A stretch of DNA of 23,869 nt from Leucogyrophana mollusca (Eukaryota; Basidiomycota; Agaricomycetes; Boletales), in assembly GCA_021014945.1 (NCBI GenBank), contig MU266672.1, positions 1 to 23,869 of the forward strand, written 5' to 3'. Below the pieces are notes generated by a model that saw only the letters and a list, made by a program, of their open reading frames with translations, was not told where the DNA came from and searched no databases. Positions 18,278 through 23,869 of this stretch are shown here, in pieces. The position numbers and the translations under genes were made by a program. Position 1 is the first letter of the stretch, and each line of letters opens with the position of its first letter.

Positions 18278-19487
18278 TCTTGATGATGGTAAACTTGCTG
18301 ACGATGGACTTGCTGAGGCGGAAGGACGATAAAACTATCGAGCTGAGAGAAGGACTGAATTTGGTCTTGAAAGTGGTTGCGAGATGACTCGGCGACAAGC
18401 CAATCCACTTATACCCATTTTTTTCAAAGCGTGTTGTGGACGCCTTCAAGCGTCCACATCTCCTCCAGATTCGACGGTCAATGATCCACCCACATTCACC
18501 CTCCATTTTTGAAACCCCGCGATCGTACCTCGAAAACATATTATTGTCCACCTCGGTTGACGAAATGGGAGAGCTGCTGCGGGTGGCTGGAACAATAATT
18601 TTGGCTTGCCGCTTTCTGGGATTTCCGGGCACGTCCATTAAGCGCCGGTCACGGGAAGGCTGACTCCGCAAGACTTGAGCTGCTCAGATGAATTCCCATG
18701 GTTATCAAGGGATAATCAACATGGGAGCTCGAAATGCAGGACTGCATTGCCTCGATCGCAAGGCGCTCGTTGCATTAATGGAAACAAACGTGTGACCGTT
18801 GGCCGCAGTGCCGCCCAGACACAATTGAGCTTTAGGTCCAGAGTTGGCGCGGTTAGGCGGGGTGCCTCGTGGAGGCAAAGCAACACGAACAAAAGGCACG
18901 CCAAAGTAATGACCGTCTGCCCCAGTGCCTGCCACCCCGACGCACACGAACTCCGAGGCCAAAGTCAACGCAATTAGGCAAATATGCCTCGTGTCAGGCC
19001 ATGGTATGGGCACAAAAGGCGTGCCAAAGCAGCACCGTGATTGATCCGGTGTGGCCCGGTGTCCCAAACGAGTCAACGACGGTCAAAGCGCATCATTGTT
19101 GGCTCGGTGTGGTGGAACGGGCTGTGGTGCTTGATCCCGCCACTCATCCCAAAAAGGAAATTTGACGCGTGTTTGGGAGGTTATAAGGCAGCACAAAGGC
19201 GGATCCACTGCGTAGCACAAAGCACAAAGGATTTCTTTCTTGCATCCACTGTCAAGTGCCAAAGCAACGCAGTCTGGAAAGCTATTTCAGTGAGAGCGTG
19301 AACTTGAGAAGGCATCAACACAGCGCCCACATCGCCTTCGCCCCCTGAACAAACTTGTCGCCAAATCGTCGCCTTTACAACAGTCCACATTATTCGCCTT
19401 GAACGTGTCGCAACTATCGTCACCTTAGTCAATTAAGACCTTCCCACCATCCATCCACCCAACCCACCCCACCATCGAACTTCTACT
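18278..19487. promoter_or_regulatory. Divergent intergenic region with recurring GCCAAAG/ACAAAG words
   Basis: This 1.2-kb gap separates divergent genes and must hold both promoters. The exact word GCCAAAG occurs on the plus strand at 18900-18906, 18958-18964, 19023-19029 and 19258-19264. Related CACAAAG words lie at about 19192-19217, and ACAAAAGG at about 18889 and 19012. The final 50 bases before the ATG at 19488 are C/A-rich with CCATCCA/CCCACC repeats and no TATA box. The motif resembles the core recognised by HMG-box proteins (ACAAAG), but a role is not shown. The minus-strand open frame at 18705-19076 has no convincing protein features. Confidence 0.4.
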
Positions 19488-20630
19488 ATGCCCGCACGTA
19501 CCCGCAGCGCCACAAAGAAGGCACAGAAGTCGCAAAGATATTACCTGAGATGCACTGACGTCGACGGCTCTGAGGTTACGGTTACCTACTCCGCCACGGG
19601 GGAAGGTACCCACATGAGGTGGAAGTATCCCGAACCCGAGCAGCAACGACAAGCCTCGCCTGCGCTGACACAAATCGACGAGGACGCCGAAGGGGATTCC
19701 ATGATGACCCCGCCCCCCGGTGGTCCCGGCTGGATGCCGCAAACGCCGGTGAATCAGCTTCCATTTGACGCGGGCTCTGTCCTCAGGACGCCAATGAAGA
19801 GACCACTCCAGCGCAGCCCTGATCGCATCGGCTTCAAGGGCATCGACTTTTGGCGTGGTAATGGTGTACTTCACGGGAAGATGGAGGTCGACAAGGCGTC
19901 GGGGTCCATTCGCTATATCCCTGCTCGACCTCCGGGCGAAGGAGCCGATCTGAGCAGGGATCAGGTCGTGGAGCGCCAGCTAATGCAAAGCGAGCGCATC
20001 TTTTTGGAGCAGATCGATAAGCTGATGAGTCGGAAGGAGAGAGAGGAGGCCGAGGCACAGATGGCTGCCGACGGAGGGTCGGACAGCGGATACGAGGAAA
20101 TGGACCAGGACGTCGCGTCGCCTGAGCGGAGGGTTAGATTTGCGAGCCAACAGGGGGTGGTGATCATCGAGCCCACTGAGGAGGAAGAGGAGACCATCGA
20201 GTCGTCCGAGGACGAGCAACCGTTCCGCACGGGGCCAGGAGGAGTGAAATTCAGCCTCAGCGGTCGCCAGCTGTTCGGCCAAGAGGGCACCGTTCAAGTC
20301 GATCCCACTTACCGCCATGATAGACGAGCGGCGAGACTGCTTGCACGGAAACCTACGGAGCCGCTCGACGATGATGCGAACAAGGAAAACGATGAGCACC
20401 TTGGGAGCGTGGAGGTTAATGGGAGCTCCTTCGATGTTATCTTGAGGCCACGGAGGAGCGCTAGGCTGGCCCTGCCTCGCCCTAGCCAGATGCAACAACC
20501 AGCGTGGGGACCCATTGCGGCCGTCACGGGACCTGTCCGTTCGCCGAAGAAGACGTTTAGAAGGAGATTGGGGCCGTATGGGACGGTACTGATTGACCCA
20601 GTGACCTTCCGGGAGCTGACGCCATGCTAA
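19488..20630 (+). CDS. Protein of unknown function, single exon, 380 aa
   Basis: Not recognised. The ATG at 19488 opens with a basic, Thr/Lys/Arg-rich stretch (TRSATKKAQKSQR) that could be a nuclear localisation signal, followed by a small beta-rich segment (YYLRCTDVDGSEVTVTYSA). The central part holds a disordered Pro/Gly loop, then short ordered motifs: KGIDFWRGNGVLHG near residues 117-130 and RIFLEQIDKLMSRKE near 170-184. An acidic run (TEEEEETIESSEDE) follows. Later come LSGRQLFGQEG, the RRAARLLARKP basic patch, RPRRSARLALP, and a basic C-terminus (KTFRRRLGPYGTVLID). The mix of basic and acidic patches and short motifs fits a chromatin- or nucleic-acid-associated protein, but no domain is certain. 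The frame is intact with GC-rich codon use like its neighbours. PEX13 follows on the same strand. Confidence 0.8.
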   Translation: MPARTRSATKKAQKSQRYYLRCTDVDGSEVTVTYSATGEGTHMRWKYPEPEQQRQASPALTQIDEDAEGDSMMTPPPGGPGWMPQTPVNQLPFDAGSVLRTPMKRPLQRSPDRIGFKGIDFWRGNGVLHGKMEVDKASGSIRYIPARPPGEGADLSRDQVVERQLMQSERIFLEQIDKLMSRKEREEAEAQMAADGGSDSGYEEMDQDVASPERRVRFASQQGVVIIEPTEEEEETIESSEDEQPFRTGPGGVKFSLSGRQLFGQEGTVQVDPTYRHDRRAARLLARKPTEPLDDDANKENDEHLGSVEVNGSSFDVILRPRRSARLALPRPSQMQQPAWGPIAAVTGPVRSPKKTFRRRLGPYGTVLIDPVTFRELTPC

Positions 20631-21046
20631 GCTTGGCACAGAGGGAAGGGTGGATATAACTTCGCAGGCTGGAGAGTGGAGGTTTGAATTTCAGCCGCCT
20701 AAACTTGATACGATACCCCATGATTTCGTTCACTGTATTTCCACCATGACCATCGCTCGCTACTTACGACCATTCCTATGATAGTATTCACTATGAATTA
20801 TATATTATGCTGTAATTTTTTCATTTAATATAGCAGCGCAGATATTCAAAACCAATCATACCTACGCTCCATCGCTCGCAGTGAATGGTCTCTGTAGGTT
20901 GGTCTGAGTCTTCGGAGAGCGGGAAAGGAATAAGAGCGAAAATCACAAGGACGGCCCAGAAAGGAATGTCTGGTAATGGTGGCCGGGGTTTGCCGAGAAG
21001 GTGTTGTGTGGTTCTCACGGCAGGACACCCGCCAACTTCGACGAGG
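20631..21046. other. Intergenic region between the 380-aa gene and PEX13
   Basis: AT-rich 3' flank of the upstream gene to about 20840, then the PEX13 leader. The PEX13 frame is open upstream to an ATG at 20885, but the segment 20885-21046 is basic and unlike PEX13, so I read it as 5' untranslated sequence. Met at 21047 begins the expected MASPPKPWER. Confidence 0.5.
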
Positions 21047-22240
21047 ATGGCCTCCCCACCGAAACCCTGGGAGCGCGGCTCCGTCGCAGCTGCCCCTTCA
21101 ATATCTATATCGTCCACATCCACAGCGGCTGCACCGTCAATATCAGCCCCCGCACAGACCACGTCGTCCTCGCCGTCTTCGTCCTCATCAGAGCCACCCT
21201 CAGTCCCCATTCGTCCAGCAGCCCTGTCTAATCCTTCAATGTCGGCAATATCACCTTATAACTCACAGTCAGCATACAGCACGCCTTACTCTCCGTATTC
21301 TCGGATGGGATCGACTTACTCGCCATATGGTGCCGGTGGCATGTACGGTGGCTTGGGAGGAATGGGCTCGTACGGCGGGATGGGCGCTTACGGCGGTGGC
21401 TATGGCGGATACGGGATGAACGGCATGTACGGTGGCATGCCTGGCATGGGAGGGATGGGGATGTACCCCGGGATGGATCCCAATAACCCCTCACTTACCC
21501 AATCACTCGAAGCCACAACACAACACACATTCTCACTCTTGCACTCGATAGTGCAAACTTTTTCCGGCGTAGCGCAGATGCTCGAGTCAACTTTCATGGC
21601 GACACACAGCTCTTTCTTCGCCATGGTAGGTGTAGTGGAGCAGTTTGGTCAGCTCCGGAATGCGCTGGGTAGTGTGCTTGGCTTGTTTGGGCTTGTGCGG
21701 TGGATGAAGGAACTTATCAGCGGCCGTCAAAGCCTGCCCGCGGGAAGCATGCAAGGCGAATTCAGAGGATTCATTAACGGGAAACCCGTACAAGGTCCCG
21801 TCGGACCGCCTCCACCAAAAGCAAGCAGGAAGCCTCTTATCATATTCTTCCTCGCCATCTTCGGCGTTCCCTACGCTATGTCGAGGCTTATCAAAATTCT
21901 CAACGAGCGCGCTCAACAGCAGCAGCAGCAGCAGCAGCAGCAAGGGCAGCTGGGCGTCCAGATGGGTCCTTTGGATCCCTCGACACTCACATTCGCACGA
22001 GCGCTGTACCCCTTCACACCATCCTCGCCTTCGGAGCTTGCGCTCAAGGAGAACGAGATCGTTGCCATTATGGGCAAGCTGGATCCCAATACCGGCGCGG
22101 AGGTGGACCCGCGGATGGAGGTGGAGAGCGAGTGGTGGAAGGGCCGGACGAGGGAGGGGAGGGAGGGCTGGTTCCCGAAAAAGTGGGTCGAGGTGCTGGA
22201 GCGGCGGAAGCCAGCAGAGGAGGGGAAGAAGGTTGACTAG
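21047..22240 (+). CDS. PEX13: Peroxin-13 (peroxisomal matrix-protein import docking factor), 397 aa
   Basis: PEX13 is an integral peroxisomal membrane protein of the docking complex that receives the cargo receptors PEX5 and PEX7 and binds PEX14. The protein starts with MASPPKPWER, the classic PEX13 beginning. A Ser/Ala/Pro-rich part follows, then a Tyr/Gly/Met-rich repeat region (residues about 78-143, rich in YGG and MYGG units), the family's low-complexity segment. Residues about 160-230 form the conserved helical region (HTFSLLHSIVQTFSGVAQML...FGLVRWMKEL). A transmembrane stretch with IIFFLAIFGVPYAM lies at about 265-280. A run of ten glutamines at 290-299 comes just before the SH3 domain (about 316-385: ALYPF, ELALKENEIV, EWWKGR, GWFPKKWVEV), with the WW pair and the conserved Gly-Trp-Phe-Pro kept. 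No introns. Length is normal for the family. The alternative upstream start at 20885 is unlikely. Confidence 0.95.
   Translation: MASPPKPWERGSVAAAPSISISSTSTAAAPSISAPAQTTSSSPSSSSSEPPSVPIRPAALSNPSMSAISPYNSQSAYSTPYSPYSRMGSTYSPYGAGGMYGGLGGMGSYGGMGAYGGGYGGYGMNGMYGGMPGMGGMGMYPGMDPNNPSLTQSLEATTQHTFSLLHSIVQTFSGVAQMLESTFMATHSSFFAMVGVVEQFGQLRNALGSVLGLFGLVRWMKELISGRQSLPAGSMQGEFRGFINGKPVQGPVGPPPPKASRKPLIIFFLAIFGVPYAMSRLIKILNERAQQQQQQQQQQGQLGVQMGPLDPSTLTFARALYPFTPSSPSELALKENEIVAIMGKLDPNTGAEVDPRMEVESEWWKGRTREGREGWFPKKWVEVLERRKPAEEGKKVD
21914..21943 (+). repeat. CAG/CAA microsatellite coding ten glutamines in PEX13
   Basis: CAA, eight CAG codons, then CAA code for Gln 290-299 between the last membrane segment and the SH3 domain. 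It is likely length-polymorphic and sits in what should be a flexible linker. Confidence 0.9.
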
Positions 22241-23347
22241 GTCTTGATCGGCGTGGTGCATATGCATGTATTGTTCTTGATTCTGTTGTTACGACTGGAA
22301 TTTTATTCTGATCGGTACTCCTCCCTTGTAGGTGGTACTTCTAGTTTTACTTTTTTTATTTGAGTTGCTTTGGGTTGAGAATAGATAAGATAAGATGAAA
22401 CGGTTCCATGACGTCGCTCGACTCCATGCAGGAGCAATAGCAGATATAAAACTGGGGCCATAGCTGGCCATAGGAAACTCCGTCCTCCAGCAAATTACAA
22501 TGACATCGACTGTATCACCTACGAGAGACGTTATCTTATATTTCATCGCTATGTGAGCTGACCTCCCACCACTCTGACCTCTGCTCACCTCCTCGTGCCG
22601 CGGCAGTGCATTACCCCCAGTCGCGGTATTTTTCAGTGCGCATCTTCAGTCTACCTTTTCTTGCCATGTTGCTCACCTGCAATCCAGAACGCGGATGTAC
22701 GGCAGGTACGCTCGGTTATATAGTAAACAACTTGAACGCAAGCCTAACTCCGATGACCTCTGACCAGATTTCTGTATCAATATTGCGCTAACAATACTGG
22801 GATGGATCCCGGGTATATTACATGCATGGTGAGGCATCTTTTTAGTAGTTGCATGGATGCTGTCTGACGTCTGTTCTTGCGCAAGGTATATTATATCTCG
22901 GAGCGAGGGAGCCATGTAGGACACCCTAGACACTGGATTCCGCTAGAATATGTCACAGCGTCATCATGCCGCCCCCAGCATCTGGTTCGTGGATTTTGCT
23001 GAAAGGTTCATGAAGTCGGTGTTGTTGAGGGACTCGTATATGTATATGCTGAACGCTACTCATAATGGGCATCCCGATTCTTCAGCAGTAAGCTCGGTCG
23101 ACCAAAGGATTGGAAAAGGACAATGTGGTATCATTCAAGATCCGAGACACATCGGTACAGTACGAGAGAATGGAACAAATCCAGATGCAGTCCAAGAGAA
23201 ATGAGGAAAAAGACAAGGTCGAAGTCATACAATGGGATACCGATACAAATCCAGGATATGGAATGAAACTACAGGAGAAATGTCTGGTTATACAGACGGG
23301 AATACATGGACGAGAAAAGGAAATATAAGGGAGAATGAAGATATAGG
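22241..23347. other. Downstream region of PEX13 with no supported gene
   Basis: This holds the PEX13 3' flank (T-rich around 22300-22370) and then sequence with no convincing exon on either strand. Open frames here are short and lack recognisable motifs or paired splice sites. Confidence 0.4.
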
Positions 23348-23543
23348 GCCGAATCACAAATCGAGAATATAACGGAAGAAATGAGGCGAGTCCAGTCTGA
23401 GTACATTGACGAAGGGGAAAGTATCTGTCCATGAATAAATGGGGGAAGCCGAATCACAAATCGAAGTATGGCGGGAAAAAGACGAAGTGAATCCAGTGGA
23501 GTACATTGGCGAGGAGAGGAATGTTCATGAATAAATAGACGTG
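23348..23543. repeat. Imperfect tandem duplication, unit about 100 nt
   Basis: Unit 1 (23348-23447) and unit 2 (23448 to about 23543) both begin GCCGAATCACAAATCGA, share GAGTACATTG in the middle and end in CATGAATAAAT. The offset is 100 nt at the start and 96 nt at the end, so small indels separate the copies. A weaker related stretch may precede unit 1 (about 23290-23345). The minus-strand frame through it (23269-23820) is probably not a gene. Confidence 0.75.
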
Positions 23544-23869
23544 GCTCAGCCACGGCTTGATAGTAATGGTGCGACGAGGGCGAGAATCTGGTCGAATGAC
23601 AGCGAGGGAGAAGACAATGGACAGTAAACAATGACCTGACGTCGGCGCCAACGAGCCCATTGAATGCTGCCCAAAGTGTCGAAAGCGTTTGGATGATAGT
23701 CATGAAAGCGTGATTGTGAAATAAAGCCGAAGGCTTGGCAAAGGTGAATAGCGACCAAAGCGGGGAACGACATAATTGCGATAGCTTTTGGGTTTGACCG
23801 CCTTCTGGTGCCGATACCATGGGTAAAAGGTTTGTTAGCTGCCCGCAGGAATCGCAGAAGAGGCCAACA
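23544..23869. other. Window end, no supported gene
   Basis: The minus strand is pyrimidine-rich and could be the leader or first exon of a gene, but no start with recognisable protein features is visible. Confidence 0.35.

Noticed and set aside
18705..19076. 123-codon minus-strand open frame with two similar GxPFV segments
   Set aside because: The internal similarity comes from the DNA direct repeats in the promoter, not from a protein repeat.
19425..19874. 149-codon minus-strand open frame
   Set aside because: Overlaps the start of the intact 380-aa plus-strand gene and has no domain features.
20885..21046. Upstream in-frame extension of PEX13
   Set aside because: The 54 extra residues are basic and unlike any PEX13, whereas MASPPKPWER at 21047 is the family's normal start.
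21587..22267. 226-codon minus-strand open frame with a poly-Leu run
   Set aside because: Antisense of PEX13; the leucine run is the reverse of the CAG tract.
23269..23820. 183-codon minus-strand open frame
   Set aside because: It runs through the tandem duplication and a pyrimidine-rich stretch; the protein is repeat-derived and Ser/Phe/Leu-rich without a domain.
1..23869. Search by eye for tRNA, rRNA, CRISPR arrays, biosynthetic clusters and complete transposons
   Set aside because: No tRNA-like folds, regular spaced repeats, core biosynthetic enzymes, or transposase with terminal repeats were seen; only short relics.

Overview
This window looks like part of a nuclear chromosome of a filamentous basidiomycete, most likely an Agaricomycete. 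Every spliced gene I could rebuild has very short GT-AG introns (about 40-80 nt), genes lie on both strands, and two proteins are recognisable fungal forms: a DCP1 with a long low-complexity tail and a PEX13 with a Gly/Met/Tyr-rich N-terminus. There is no operon structure, no tRNA or rRNA gene and no CRISPR array that I can see.

Layout. (1) 15-1492, minus: a cryptic multi-exon gene cut by the window start. It is assembled here from eleven small exons, all joined in phase 0, and encodes a hydrophobic protein of unknown family. (2) About 1500-3940: gene-poor, with a diverged repeat (copy A) and decayed coding fragments. (3) 3945-6515, plus: DCP1, the mRNA decapping activator, five exons, 780 aa. 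(4) 6999-8106, minus: an aquaporin, six exons, 269 aa, convergent with DCP1. (5) 8533-11056, minus: a nine-exon, 678-aa membrane glycoprotein of unknown function. (6) 12203-13019, minus: a two-exon, 251-aa protein of unknown function. (7) 13549-14030, minus: a three-exon secreted cyanovirin-N-homology (CVNH) lectin-like protein of 122 aa with a TATA box. (8) About 14.1-16.8 kb: gene-poor, with fragments, the inverted second copy of the repeat (copy B) and a strong hairpin. (9) 16829-18277, minus: a 482-aa coiled-coil protein with a C-terminal HPDK motif. (10) 18278-19487: a divergent promoter region with recurring CCAAAG/ACAAAG words. (11) 19488-20630, plus: a 380-aa protein of unknown function. 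(12) 21047-22240, plus: PEX13, the peroxisomal import docking factor. (13) 22241-23869: non-coding as far as I can see, with an imperfect ~100-nt tandem duplication.

The genes do not form one pathway: DCP1 (cytoplasmic mRNA decay), aquaporin (membrane transport), CVNH (secreted glycan binding) and PEX13 (peroxisome import) are independent. I found no convincing evidence of a new multi-gene system. The most novel-looking items are the two membrane proteins of unknown family (15-1492 and 8533-11056), the aquaporin with both NPA boxes altered, and the inverted repeat pair A/B whose substitutions fall mostly at wobble positions. Exon models were derived by hand from splice signals and reading frame. 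They are internally consistent in phase but not checked against transcripts.
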